From Streptomyces sp. AC550_RSS872 (GTDB lineage: Bacteria > Actinomycetota > Actinomycetes > Streptomycetales > Streptomycetaceae), in the NCBI RefSeq assembly GCF_019049285.1, contig NZ_JAGMUL010000020.1, positions 81,718 through 145,717 on the forward strand: DNA of 64,000 nucleotides. The letters run 5' to 3'. A program made the position numbers and the translations under genes. Positions 44,967 to 53,457 of the stretch are shown piece by piece. Numbering within the stretch: position 1 is the stretch's first letter; the number at the start of each line of letters is the position of its first letter. The notes under the pieces are model-generated. The model saw nothing but the letters and a program-made list of their open reading frames with translations, ran no database searches and had not been told where the DNA came from.

Positions 44967-46481
44967 TCAGAACACCTCGGTGACCAGCGGATTGGGCAGC
45001 TTCGCCCACTGGTCCCCGGGCGCCCCCGGCGACAGCCGCATCAGCGACAGCGCCTTCGTCGGCAGCGGCTCGTCGCGCAGCGCGGCGAGATCCACGGTGG
45101 CCGGCAACTCCCCTACGACGGCCTCCAGCGCCCCGCGCAACGCCGTCCCCGATCCGGCCGTACCCGCCAGCGCCCCGGCCACCAGCGAGCCGAACAGCTT
45201 GCGGCGCAGGGTCGGCACGTCGTCGGTGACGATCCGGCCGGTCAGCTCCGGCACCGGGATGCCGTGCCGGGCCAGCCGGGCCGGGCTGACCCGGATGTCG
45301 GCGAGGTCGCGGTAGACCAGCCGCACCGGGGAGCCGTCGGCCGACAGCACCACGAGCAGGTTCTGGCCGTGTGCCTCCAGCGCCACGCCCGACTCCAGCA
45401 GCCGCAGCCCCACGGTGAGCGCGAGACGCGTGAACTCGGCCAGCCACGCCGGGGATTCGGGCAGCTCGGTGGTGGCGAGCGCGGCCACGGGTACGACCCG
45501 CTCGCCCGGCCCCGCGCACTCCTGCGGCGACTCACGCAACACCGCCGCCAGATCGGGGGAGCCGGCCGTGGCGGCCCCCAGCGTGCGGGTCATGTGCAGC
45601 AGCCCTTCCGTCCGCGCCGCCAGCGTCTCCGCGAACTCGGACAGGGTCGCCGACAGGGAGATCGAGTACACCGAGATGTCCCGCACCGAGGACGTCAGCC
45701 GGGCGCTCAACGCGGTCTTGACGTGCGGTCCGTCGGGCAGGGCGAGGGTGCGCAGGGACATCAGCGGGTGCGCGCAGAGGCCGTCGGCGCAGGGGTCGCA
45801 GGGCCGCTTGAGCACATGCTCGGCCTGCCAGGGATGCACCGGGATCAGCAGCTGTCCCCCGTCCCGCATCCCGTCCGGCCACCGGCCCGTCACCAGGCAC
45901 TCGTCCGCCCGCACCGGCACCATGCCCAACGTCACCACCGGCCGGTGCTCGGGCCCGTACGCCAGCTGTTCGGCGACCGAGAACCCGGGCCGGGAACGGC
46001 AGTTGGGATGGAACGGATGCCCGTCGACGACCCGCTGCTCCCACTCCCAGTCGCGGGCCGGCCACACCTTCGGGTGAGCGTCCCGCCCGGCCCGCGAAAG
46101 CGCCAACGAGGCGACGCTGTGGCCGAGTTCGGCGGCGAACGCCGCCCCGTGCGGCACGGACAGCGCGGTCATCAGCCCGGCCGGATCCTCGTACGACGCC
46201 CGGTCGAGTCGTACGGCGGTGCCGTACGCGGCGGTGGCGTACGGGTCGGCGTGCGGGCCGTACAGCCGGCGGCCGTCCGAAAGGCGCAGGGTGAGGCCCT
46301 CCCGGCCGCGCTCACGTCGGGCGATCCAGGGCAGCGGCTCGTGCGCGAGGGCACGCCACAGCCGGGTCAGGACGGCCGCCCGGGCCCCGGGGAGCTCGGC
46401 GGCGAACCGCGAGGCGAGTCCGGGGCGTACGTCGGCCAGTTCTGCGGCGACCTCGGCCTCGGCGCTGGGGGGACGGTGCAC
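44967..46481 (-). CDS. IucA/IucC family NIS siderophore synthetase (copy 1)
   Basis: A 504-aa NRPS-independent siderophore synthetase that would join a carboxylate to an amine or alcohol via acyl-AMP. Motifs: VVDGHPFHPNCRSRPGFS (the H-P-x-H-P...R nucleotide motif), LLIPVHPWQAEHVL, ALSARLTSSVRDISVYSISLSATL, and ALEAHGQNLLVVL with RDLADIRV. It lacks the fused acyltransferase some members carry. The start is GTG with GAGGAG. It is divergent from a second synthetase across 143 bp containing three tandem repeats. No decarboxylase, hydroxylase or transporter gene is nearby. Confidence 0.92.
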   Translation of the reverse strand: MHRPPSAEAEVAAELADVRPGLASRFAAELPGARAAVLTRLWRALAHEPLPWIARRERGREGLTLRLSDGRRLYGPHADPYATAAYGTAVRLDRASYEDPAGLMTALSVPHGAAFAAELGHSVASLALSRAGRDAHPKVWPARDWEWEQRVVDGHPFHPNCRSRPGFSVAEQLAYGPEHRPVVTLGMVPVRADECLVTGRWPDGMRDGGQLLIPVHPWQAEHVLKRPCDPCADGLCAHPLMSLRTLALPDGPHVKTALSARLTSSVRDISVYSISLSATLSEFAETLAARTEGLLHMTRTLGAATAGSPDLAAVLRESPQECAGPGERVVPVAALATTELPESPAWLAEFTRLALTVGLRLLESGVALEAHGQNLLVVLSADGSPVRLVYRDLADIRVSPARLARHGIPVPELTGRIVTDDVPTLRRKLFGSLVAGALAGTAGSGTALRGALEAVVGELPATVDLAALRDEPLPTKALSLMRLSPGAPGDQWAKLPNPLVTEVF

Positions 46482-46549
46482 GGGCGGGCTCCTCGGGTAC
46501 GAGTAGGACGTCGGGCCAGGCGCCGACGACAGACATACTGATCGCCTTC

Positions 46550-46620
46550 CCGCCTGAAACGGACCGTACAGACCGTCCTGAACGGACTTGAAGAGACCGT
46601 CCTGAAACGGACCGCAGAGA
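46550..46620. repeat. three 24-bp tandem repeats in the NIS synthetase divergent promoter
   Basis: Units at about 46550-46572, 46573-46596 and 46597-46620 follow the form CCGTCCTGAAACGGACCG plus an AGA end; the second lacks one A. Each contains a small palindrome, GTCC-TGAAAC-GGAC (CGCC in the first unit). They sit 5 bp from the start of copy 2 and 70 bp from that of copy 1. This is not the DmdR-type iron box I know (TTAGGTTAGGCTCACCTAA). Confidence 0.7.
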
Positions 46621-46624
46621 ACGA

Positions 46625-48118
46625 GTGGATCGCGTGCACCTCACCCCGCCACCCGCCGCCGACGTCGCGGACCGCGCCGACGCCCACGCGGTCGCGCCCC
46701 TGCTGAACTGCCTGCTGCGCGAGGTGGCCGAACCCCACGGTGCGTCCGGCGAACGGCGGGTGTACCGACTGCCCGGCTCGGGCCGCCTGCTGCGGGTCCT
46801 CGGCGCACGGCGGCCCGCCGAGCCCGAGGTCCGCGCCGACGGAACCTGGCGGCGCGTCGGGCACACCGAGCTCGTCAAGCTCGTGGCCGACGAACTGCGC
46901 CGCCACACCGGTCTGTCCAACCACGAACTGCCCGCCGAGATGATCGACAGCCGGGACGCGGTGGCCGCGCTGCTGACCGCACGCGCGCGTGCCACCCCGC
47001 CGGACGACCCCTACCTGCGCTCGGAGCAGTGCCTGCTCACCGGCCACCCCTACCACCCCGCCCCCAAGGCGCGCGGTGGCGGCCCGGTCGCGGCCTGGCT
47101 GCCGTACGCCCCCGAGGCGCACGCCCGCTTCCCGCTGACGCTGCTCGGGCTGCGCGAGGACGCCGTCGTCGAGGAGGGGGACACCGCCGCCCTGGACGCG
47201 CTCGGCGCGGCCCCGCCCGGCTATCGGCTGCTGCCGGCCCACCCCTGGCAGCTCGACCTCGTGGACCTCGCGCCCGCCTTCGCCGACGGCCGGCTGATCC
47301 GGCTCGGCACGACCGGTTTCGACGCCTGGCCCACGGCCGCGATCCGCACGCTCTACGCCCCCGAGCGCGACCTGTTCCTGAAATTCAGCCTCGACGTGCG
47401 GATCACCAACGACATCCGCCGGCTGTGGCGCCACGACCTGCTGAGGCTGCGTCGCACGGACGCAGCGGCCACGGCCGCCCTCGCCACCGGCGCCGCGGCC
47501 TGGCTGAGCGACCGCGGCTACCGCACCGCCGACTTCGCCTTCGAGGAACTCGCCGTCCTGATCCGCGACGGCTTCCACGACCGTCTGCCGCCCGCCACGA
47601 CCCCGCTGCTCGCCGCCGCCCTCGTGGAGGGCTTCGAGGGCAGCCCACTTGACGCCGCGGCGGACCCGGCGGCCTGGTGGGGGGCGTATCTCGGCGTGGT
47701 CGTGCCGCCCGCCCTCGCGGCCTTCGCCGAGCACGGTGTCGTACTCGAAGCACACCTCCAGAACACCCTGGTCGCCGTCGACGGCGACGGCACCCCCGTG
47801 CGGGCCGTCTTCCGGGACGCGGAGGGCGTGAAGCTGCTGCCGGAGGTGTCACGGGCGGCCGGCTGGGAACGGCTGGTGTACTGCCTGGTCGTCAACCACC
47901 TCGTGGAGATCGCCGAGGCACTCGTCGAACGCCACCCGGCCCTGGACCCCTGGCCCGCCCTGCGCAGCGAACTCGCCCGCCACGACCTGCCCGAGATCGA
48001 CGGCCTGCTCACCGCACCCACCCTCCCCGGCAAGACGAACCTGCTCCTGCGCTGGACCAACGCCGACGGCGCGGACGCCCGCTACCGTCCGCTGCCGAAC
48101 CCGCTGGCCCGTACATGA
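46625..48118 (+). CDS. IucA/IucC family NIS siderophore synthetase (copy 2)
   Basis: A 497-aa synthetase of the same family but of a different branch: LLTGHPYHPAPKARGGGP (conserved GHP-x-HP-x-x-K-x-R), YRLLPAHPWQLDLV, FLKFSLDVRITNDIRRLW, and VLEAHLQNTLVAVDGDGTPVRAVFRDAEGVKL. The start is GTG at 46625, directly next to the last tandem repeat; an in-frame GTG at 46634 is possible. Two different synthetases facing apart suggest two successive condensations on one product, with other enzymes elsewhere (inference). Confidence 0.92.
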   Translation: MDRVHLTPPPAADVADRADAHAVAPLLNCLLREVAEPHGASGERRVYRLPGSGRLLRVLGARRPAEPEVRADGTWRRVGHTELVKLVADELRRHTGLSNHELPAEMIDSRDAVAALLTARARATPPDDPYLRSEQCLLTGHPYHPAPKARGGGPVAAWLPYAPEAHARFPLTLLGLREDAVVEEGDTAALDALGAAPPGYRLLPAHPWQLDLVDLAPAFADGRLIRLGTTGFDAWPTAAIRTLYAPERDLFLKFSLDVRITNDIRRLWRHDLLRLRRTDAAATAALATGAAAWLSDRGYRTADFAFEELAVLIRDGFHDRLPPATTPLLAAALVEGFEGSPLDAAADPAAWWGAYLGVVVPPALAAFAEHGVVLEAHLQNTLVAVDGDGTPVRAVFRDAEGVKLLPEVSRAAGWERLVYCLVVNHLVEIAEALVERHPALDPWPALRSELARHDLPEIDGLLTAPTLPGKTNLLLRWTNADGADARYRPLPNPLART

Positions 48119-48138
48119 TCTGAACTACCCTGGCCGAT

Positions 48139-49044
48139 GTGCTGCGCGATGTGACTGCTGTTCGATACGTGACCCCGCTGCGGTCCGGCGGCTCCGTGCC
48201 CGGAGTCGTCGAGGCCGACGACCTCGGCACGTACGTCGTCAAGTTCACCGGCTCCGCGCAGGGCCGCAAGGCGCTGGTCGCCGAGGTGATCGTCGGTGAA
48301 CTGGCACGCGCGCTCGGCCTGCGCTTCCCCGAACTGGTCCTGGTCCACTTCGACCCGGTGATCGCCGACAGCGAGCCCCACCAGGAGGTACGCGACCTCC
48401 ACGGGGCGAGCGCCGGCGTCAACCTCGGCATGGACTATCTGCCGGGCGCGAAGGACTTCACCCCGGACGTCGCCAAGGCCTTCCGCGTCGACCCGCTGGA
48501 GGCGGGCCGGATCGTCTGGCTGGACGCCCTGACGGCGAACGTCGACCGTACGGTCCACAGCTCCAACCTGATGGTCTGGCCGACGCTCGGGACCGTCCCG
48601 CCGCGCCTGTGGCTGATCGACCACGGCGCCGCCCTCGTCTTCCACCACCGCTGGGACGGCTCCGACCCCGAAAAGGCGTACGACTTCCGCCACCACGCCC
48701 TCGGCCACTACGGGCCCGACGTGCGCGCCGCCGACGCCGAACTCGCGCCCAAGGTGACCGAGGAACTGCTGCGCGCGATCGTCGCGGAGGTACCGGACGC
48801 CTGGCTCACCGACTTCGCCTCGCCCGGCGAGGCCCGCGAGGCCTATGTGACGTACCTGCACGCGCGCGTGCGGGCGTCCGCGGCCTGGCTGCCCACCGAG
48901 TTCCCCAGCCGTGCGGAACTGGCGGCCGAAGAGGCCCAGCGCGCGGCGAAGACCCAGCAAGGACGGCCGAACTGGCTCAAGCGGGTCCCCGACCTGCACG
49001 GCAAGCCGGCCGCTGAACAGGATTGGTCGGTGCACCTGGGATGA
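48139..49044 (+). CDS. HipA-like kinase domain protein
   Basis: A 301-aa protein of the HipA-like kinase (PI3/4-kinase-like) family: GTYVVKFTGSAQGRKALVAEVIVGELARALGL has the ATP-binding Lys, NVDRTVHSSNLMV the catalytic Asp and Asn, and LWLIDHGAALVFHH the metal Asp. It lacks the HipA N-terminal module and no HipB antitoxin gene is adjacent. The GTG at 48139 is 7-8 nt after a TACCCT -10, suggesting a leaderless mRNA. It overlaps the next gene by ATGA. Its substrate is unknown. Confidence 0.88.
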   Translation: MLRDVTAVRYVTPLRSGGSVPGVVEADDLGTYVVKFTGSAQGRKALVAEVIVGELARALGLRFPELVLVHFDPVIADSEPHQEVRDLHGASAGVNLGMDYLPGAKDFTPDVAKAFRVDPLEAGRIVWLDALTANVDRTVHSSNLMVWPTLGTVPPRLWLIDHGAALVFHHRWDGSDPEKAYDFRHHALGHYGPDVRAADAELAPKVTEELLRAIVAEVPDAWLTDFASPGEAREAYVTYLHARVRASAAWLPTEFPSRAELAAEEAQRAAKTQQGRPNWLKRVPDLHGKPAAEQDWSVHLG

Positions 49045-49340
49045 CGCAGGCTTCTTCGGGCGAGTCGGGCCGTGTCGAGATCGAGTACTGCACCCAGTGC
49101 AGGTGGCTGCCCCGCGCGGCCTGGCTGGCGCAGGAACTGCTCACGACCTTCGAGACGGAGCTGTCCGAGCTGGCGCTGAAGCCCGGCAAGGGCGGGATCT
49201 TCGTCGTCCGCGTCGACGACGAGGTCGTCTGGGACCGCCGCGACCAGGGGTTCCCGGAGCCGACGGCGGTCAAGCAGGCCGTACGCGACCGAGTGGCCCC
49301 GGGAAAGTCCCTGGGCCACTCGGACAAGCCTGCTTCCTGA
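49041..49340 (+). CDS. Rdx family (SelT/SelW/SelH-like) redox protein
   Basis: A 99-aa thioredoxin-like protein: VEIEYCTQCRWLPRAAWLAQELLTTFETELSELALKPGKGGIFVVRVDDEVVWDRRDQGFPEPTAVKQAVRDRV. The redox motif is CTQC, with Cys in place of the selenocysteine of animal relatives. It starts at the ATG overlapping the HipA-like gene stop, so both are co-translated. Its stop is only 4 bp from that of convergent malate synthase. Confidence 0.92.
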   Translation: MTQASSGESGRVEIEYCTQCRWLPRAAWLAQELLTTFETELSELALKPGKGGIFVVRVDDEVVWDRRDQGFPEPTAVKQAVRDRVAPGKSLGHSDKPAS

Positions 49341-49344
49341 GGGC

Positions 49345-50967
49345 TCAGCCCTTGAGCTGCTCGTACGCCGGCAGCGTCAGGAAGTCCGCGTAGTTCTCGT
49401 CGAGGGAGACCTCCAGGAGCAGGTCATGGGCCTGCTGCCAGTGGCCGGCCGCGAAGGCCTCCTCGCCGATCTCGGCGCGGATGTTGGCCAGTTCCTCGGC
49501 GGCGACCTTGCGGGCCAGCTCCGGGGTGGCCTTCTCGCCGTTCTCGAACTCGACGCCCGCGTTGATCCACTGCCAGATCTGGGAGCGGGAGATCTCGGCG
49601 GTGGCCGCGTCCTCCATGAGGTTGAAGATGGCGACCGCGCCGAGGCCACGCAGCCAGGCCTCGATGTAGCGGATGCCGACCTGGACGGCGTTGACGAGAC
49701 CGGGGTACGTCGGCTTGGCGTCCAGGGAGTCGACGGCGATCAGGTCGGCCGCCTGGACGGAGACGTCCTCGCGCAGGCGGTCCTTCTGGTTGGGCTTGTC
49801 GCCGAGGACCTTGTCGAAGGACTCCATGGCGATCGGGACCAGGTCGGGGTGGGCGACCCAGGAGCCGTCGAAGCCGTCGCCGGCCTCGCGGTCCTTGTCG
49901 GCGCGGACCTTCTCGAAGGCCACCTTGTTGACCTCGGCGTCCCGGCGGGACGGGATGAACGCCGCCATGCCGCCGATCGCGTGCGCGCCGCGCTTGTGGC
50001 AGGTGCGGACGAGGAGTTCGGTGTACGCGCGCATGAACGGGGCCGTCATCGTGACCGCGTTGCGATCCGGGAGGACGAACTTGGCGCCGCCGTCACGGAA
50101 GTTCTTCACGATGGAGAACAGGTAGTCCCAGCGGCCGGCGTTCAGCCCGGAGGCGTGGTCGCGCAGTTCGTAGAGGATCTCCTCCATCTCGTACGCCGCC
50201 GTGATCGTCTCGATCAGGACGGTCGCGCGGATGGTGCCCTGCGGGATGCCGACGTAGTCCTGCGCGAAGACGAACACGTCGTTCCAGAGGCGGGCCTCCA
50301 GGTGCGACTCGGTCTTCGGGAGGTAGAAGTACGGGCCCTTGCCGAGGTCGAGCAGGCGCTGGGCGTTGTGGAAGAAGTACAGGCCGAAGTCGACGAAGGC
50401 GCCGGGGACCTGCTCACCGTCGATCTGGAGGTGACGCTCGTTCAGGTGCCAGCCGCGCGGGCGCATGACGACGGTCGCGAGCTCGTCGTTCGGGCGCAGC
50501 GCGTACGACTTGCCGGACCTCGGGTCGGTGAAGTCGATGTTGCGGGTGTAGGCGTCGGCCAGGTTGATCTGACCGAGGACGACGTTCTCCCAGGTCGGGG
50601 CGGAGGCGTCCTCGAAGTCCGCGAGCCAGATCTTGGCGCCCGAGTTGAGGGCGTTGATGGTCATCTTGCGGTCGGTGGGACCGGTGATCTCGACCCGGCG
50701 GTCCTGGAGCGCGGGCGGGCACGGGGCCACCCGCCAGGAGTCGTCCGCGCGGATCGCGGCGGTCTCCGGGAGGAAGTCGAGGGTGGAGGTGCGGGCGATC
50801 TCGGCGCGGCGCTCCGCACGGCGGGCGAGGAGTTCGTCACGCCGGGGCGTGAACCGGCGGTGCAGCTCGGCCACGAAGGCGAGGGCCGCGTCGTTAAGGA
50901 CCTCCTCCTGCCGGGGCAGGGGCTCGGCGTCGACGATGGCCAGCGGGGACGGCGCTGGTGCGGACAT
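49345..50967 (-). CDS. aceB: malate synthase A
   Basis: A 540-aa malate synthase: glyoxylate + acetyl-CoA to malate. Landmarks are [62 protein letters not shown] stretch ([26 protein letters not shown]), [19 protein letters not shown] (Lys/Glu), [41 protein letters not shown], and [15 protein letters not shown]. Fits isoform A. The promoter carries both palindrome types, linking it to allantoin-derived glyoxylate. Confidence 0.97.
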   Translation of the reverse strand: MSAPAPSPLAIVDAEPLPRQEEVLNDAALAFVAELHRRFTPRRDELLARRAERRAEIARTSTLDFLPETAAIRADDSWRVAPCPPALQDRRVEITGPTDRKMTINALNSGAKIWLADFEDASAPTWENVVLGQINLADAYTRNIDFTDPRSGKSYALRPNDELATVVMRPRGWHLNERHLQIDGEQVPGAFVDFGLYFFHNAQRLLDLGKGPYFYLPKTESHLEARLWNDVFVFAQDYVGIPQGTIRATVLIETITAAYEMEEILYELRDHASGLNAGRWDYLFSIVKNFRDGGAKFVLPDRNAVTMTAPFMRAYTELLVRTCHKRGAHAIGGMAAFIPSRRDAEVNKVAFEKVRADKDREAGDGFDGSWVAHPDLVPIAMESFDKVLGDKPNQKDRLREDVSVQAADLIAVDSLDAKPTYPGLVNAVQVGIRYIEAWLRGLGAVAIFNLMEDAATAEISRSQIWQWINAGVEFENGEKATPELARKVAAEELANIRAEIGEEAFAAGHWQQAHDLLLEVSLDENYADFLTLPAYEQLKG

Positions 50968-51088
50968 GAGCTGTCACTTCCTTCAGCGAGCTACGTGGAC
51001 GAGCTGTCGAGCTTCTGGCACCGGGTGCCAGTCTTCCCGGATACGGCTAGCGGCGCCCGCGGAGCAGGCGGGCGCTTCTGAACAGTGG

Positions 51089-51129
51089 ATACTAGTTTCC
51101 TCATGGTGGAAGTTCAATCGTTTGTTGAT
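51089..51129 (-). promoter_or_regulatory. aceB promoter with composite operator
   Basis: On the minus strand TTGAAC (51112-51117) and TAGTAT (51089-51094) are 17 bp apart. The spacer is filled by the AllR-type palindrome TTCCACCATGAGGAA (51097-51111). The -35 is the end of ATCAACAAACGATTGAA (51113-51129), a relative of the CAAC/GTTG palindrome. allB has the same order of elements. Confidence 0.7.
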
Positions 51130-51177
51130 ATCGAGATTCTCTGAGTCGAGGCAACGTGGCTCTGGGTGCCACCCCCC

Positions 51178-51780
51178 TTACTCAAGGTGGGCGAGATCCG
51201 CCTCGGTGTCGATGTCGTACGGCCGTGCCACGTCCCCGCACTCGACGAGCCCGATCGCCTCCTCCCGCTCCTTCAGATAGGCGCGTGCCCCTCGATCGCC
51301 GGTCGCAGTCGCCGCGATGCCCGCCCAGTGGGCGGCGCCGAAGAGCACGGGATGGCCGCGTACGCCGTCGTAGGAGGCTGAGGCGAGCGACGTCTCGTCC
51401 TCGTACGCGGCGAGCACGCGCGCGACCGCCTCCGGGCCGATGCCGGGCTGGTCGACGAGCGAGACCAGCGCCGCCCTCGCCTGCGTGCCGGCCAGCGAGC
51501 CCAGCCCGGCGCGCAGGGAGGAGCCCATCCCCTCCGCCCAGTCCGGGTTCTCCACCAGCACGCAGTCACCGAGTTCCGCCTGTTCCCGTACGGCGGCGGC
51601 CTGTGCGCCCAGCACCACGTGCACGCGGGTGCAGCCGGCCGCGCGCAGCACTGCGACGGCGTGCTCGACGAGCGGTCGGCCGCGGTGCCGGAGCAGGGCC
51701 TTGGGGCGCCCGCCGAGCCGTCGTCCACCTCCGGCGGCGAGCAGCAGACCGGTGACCGGCGGGGCTTTCTTCTCCGTCAT
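51178..51780 (-). CDS. MobA-like nucleotidyltransferase (molybdenum cofactor type)
   Basis: A 200-aa NTP-transferase: TGLLLAAGGGRRLGGRPKALLRHRGRPLVEHAVAVLRAAGCTRVHVVLG, ENPDWAEGMGSSLRAGL, ALVSLVDQPGIGPEAVARVL, and GHPVLFGAAHW with DRGARAYL. This group (MocA/PucB-like) makes the cytidine form of molybdopterin or serves xanthine dehydrogenase maturation. Next to allantoin genes, a xanthine dehydrogenase link is likely, although no such enzyme is encoded in the window. A separate unit upstream of aceB on the same strand. Confidence 0.88.
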   Translation of the reverse strand: MTEKKAPPVTGLLLAAGGGRRLGGRPKALLRHRGRPLVEHAVAVLRAAGCTRVHVVLGAQAAAVREQAELGDCVLVENPDWAEGMGSSLRAGLGSLAGTQARAALVSLVDQPGIGPEAVARVLAAYEDETSLASASYDGVRGHPVLFGAAHWAGIAATATGDRGARAYLKEREEAIGLVECGDVARPYDIDTEADLAHLE

Positions 51781-51968
51781 GGGTCCTGCATACCTGACGC
51801 CCGCAAGACCGCCGGGTCTCCTTGGGCTGAATTTCGGTCCGCACGGTGGCGCGCCCGGCAGCGGTGGCGTTTACTGACCCGCGTCGCCGGCGCCCGACCA
51901 CCGTCAGGGGGGCTCGACGGGGGACGCGTACTGCTGGCGCACAACGGCGTGCGAGGGGGAGTGCTTTG

Positions 51969-52277
51969 TTGCGGAGCTTGAGGCAGAGGCCGGTGACGGG
52001 CAGCAACGAGGACCTGAGGGTGGTGGAACTGCGGTCGGCGGTGTCCCGCCTGCGCCGCGAGCTCGCCGCGCATCCGGCCGAGTTCCCCGACCGCGGCATC
52101 GCCGAGGACGAACTCGCCGCTCTCGCCGCGATGACGATCGACGGGGTGCCGGAGACGCCGCGGCTGCGAAGGTCACTGCTGCTGATCGCGGGGGCGATCG
52201 GGTCGGTGAGCGCGCTGTCCCCGGGGCTCACGCGGGTGCGCGACGCGGTGGAGTTGTTCGGGGAGCCGCGACGTTAG
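51969..52277 (+). CDS. small conserved actinobacterial protein (DUF5955-like)
   Basis: A protein of about 102 aa: LRSLRQRPVTGSNEDLRVVELRSAVSRLRRELAAHPAEFPDRGIAEDELAALAAMTIDGVPETPRLRRSLLLIAGAIGSVSALSPGLTRVRDAVELFGEP. A GAGGGGGAG ribosome site lies before TTG 51966/51969; GTG at 51993 is an alternative. I recall a conserved Streptomyces family (DUF5955) with this pattern; function unknown. A dispersed intergenic repeat follows. Confidence 0.75.
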   Translation: MRSLRQRPVTGSNEDLRVVELRSAVSRLRRELAAHPAEFPDRGIAEDELAALAAMTIDGVPETPRLRRSLLLIAGAIGSVSALSPGLTRVRDAVELFGEPRR

Positions 52278-52295
52278 TTCCGCCCCTTCGACCCC

Positions 52296-52369
52296 GCCAG
52301 GGGGCTGCCGCCCCCTGGGCCCCCGCTGTCGGCCCTTCGGGCCTCGTCCTCAAACGCCGGACGGGCTGA
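52296..52369. repeat. dispersed Streptomyces intergenic repeat, copy 2
   Basis: Inverted relative to copy 1 at 28550-28617: CCAGGGGGCTGCCGCCCCCTGG hairpin region, then GGCCCTTCGGGCCTCGTC and CTCAAACGCCGGACGGGCTG. Located between two converging genes. Confidence 0.8.
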
Positions 52370-52409
52370 AGATGTCCGGGCCGGCGCTGAGAATTCAGGC
52401 CCTCCGGCG

Positions 52410-53207
52410 TCAGGCGTGGTTCTGGGTGGCCAGTGCCTGGGACAGTTCGCCGGCGACCTGCTGGAGCACCGGCACGATCTTCTCCGTCGCCGCCTCCGTC
52501 ACGCGGCCGGCCGGCCCGGAGATCGAGATCGCCGCTGCGGTGGGGGAGTCAGGCACGGAGACGGCCAGGCAGCGGACGCCGATCTCCTGTTCGTTGTCGT
52601 CGACCGCGTAGCCGGCCCGGCGTACCTCCTCCAGGGCCGCGAGGAAGCCGTCCGGCGTGGTGATCGTCTTCTCGGTCGCGGCCGGCATGCCGGTGCGGGA
52701 CAGCAGTGCGCGCACCTCCTCCGGCGGGAAACCGGCGAGCAGCGCCTTGCCGACACCCGTGGAGTGCGGGAGGACGCGCCGGCCCACTTCGGTGAACATG
52801 CGCATCGAGTGCTTGGACGGCACCTGGGCGACGTACACGATCTCGTCGCCGTCGAGCAGGGCCATGTTCGCGGTCTCGCCGGTCTCCTCGACCAGCCGGG
52901 CCAGGTAGGGCCGGGCCCAGGTGCCGAGCAGCCGGGAGGCGGACTCGCCGAGGCGGATCAGGCGCGGGCCGAGGGCGTAGCGGCGGTTGGGCTGCTGGCG
53001 GACGTATCCGCACGCCACGAGTGTCCGCATGAGGCGGTGGATGGTCGGCAGCGGCAGCCCGCTGCTCGCGGACAGCTCGCTCAGGCCGACCTCGCCGCCG
53101 GCGTCCGCCATCCGCTCGAGCAGGTCGAAGGCGCGCTCAAGGGACTGGACGCCACCACCGTTGTTGGTTTTGGCGGCGTCGGTGGTGCTGGCGTTGGACG
53201 TCGGCAC
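52410..53207 (-). CDS. allR: IclR family repressor, AllR type
   Basis: A 265-aa IclR-type regulator. The N-terminal winged helix is VQSLERAFDLLERMADAGGEVGLSELSASSGLPLPTIHRLMRTLVACGYVRQQPNRRYALG; the C-terminal effector domain runs from about residue 85 to the end (MFTEVGRRVLPHSTGVGKALLAGFP, GYAVDDNEQEIGVRCLAVSVPD, AAISISGPAGRV). AllR of Streptomyces coelicolor is reported to repress allantoin genes and respond to pathway intermediates. It is divergent from allantoinase; palindromes TTCCR-N5-YGGAA in the shared region and at gcl, hyi and aceB are its probable sites. Confidence 0.92.
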   Translation of the reverse strand: MPTSNASTTDAAKTNNGGGVQSLERAFDLLERMADAGGEVGLSELSASSGLPLPTIHRLMRTLVACGYVRQQPNRRYALGPRLIRLGESASRLLGTWARPYLARLVEETGETANMALLDGDEIVYVAQVPSKHSMRMFTEVGRRVLPHSTGVGKALLAGFPPEEVRALLSRTGMPAATEKTITTPDGFLAALEEVRRAGYAVDDNEQEIGVRCLAVSVPDSPTAAAISISGPAGRVTEAATEKIVPVLQQVAGELSQALATQNHA

Positions 53208-53287
53208 GGCGCGTTCCTTTCAGGACCGGTGGGAAGGGCAGAAGCCTACCCGTCAGTCGGTTGACTCCCCGCTTGTGCATAGCTACG

Positions 53288-53323
53288 TTCTGCTTGCCGA
53301 AATTATAATTCCACTTTGTGGAA
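53288..53323. promoter_or_regulatory. AllR-type operator pair in the allR-allB intergenic region
   Basis: TTCCACTTTGTGGAA (53309-53323) is a perfect palindrome. TTCTGCTTGCCGAAA (53288-53302) is a degenerate copy 21 bp away, the same spacing as before gcl and hyi. They are about 80-115 bp upstream of allR. Confidence 0.5.
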
Positions 53324-53399
53324 ACGTACAGAGAGTATGAGGTGGGTGCACTCTGGAGAAGTGTGCCCTTGACGGCGCACGAACGGGAGTGAAGACTCC

Positions 53400-53431
53400 T
53401 TCAACAGAAAGTTGAATTCCGTCACGCGGAA
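53400..53431 (+). promoter_or_regulatory. composite operator before allantoinase
   Basis: TTCAACAGAAAGTTGAA (53400-53416) abuts TTCCGTCACGCGGAA (53417-53431). A possible -35 (TTGAAT, 53412-53417) overlaps the first, as in aceB; the -10 is poor. The start codon is 27 nt further on. Confidence 0.65.
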
Positions 53432-53457
53432 GTCAATGGCGGCAGAGAGGGGCCCGG

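Noticed and set aside
46550..46620. Tandem repeats before the NIS synthetases as a CRISPR array or DmdR iron box
   Set aside because: Units are contiguous without spacers, and they lack the TTAGGTTAGG iron-box pattern.
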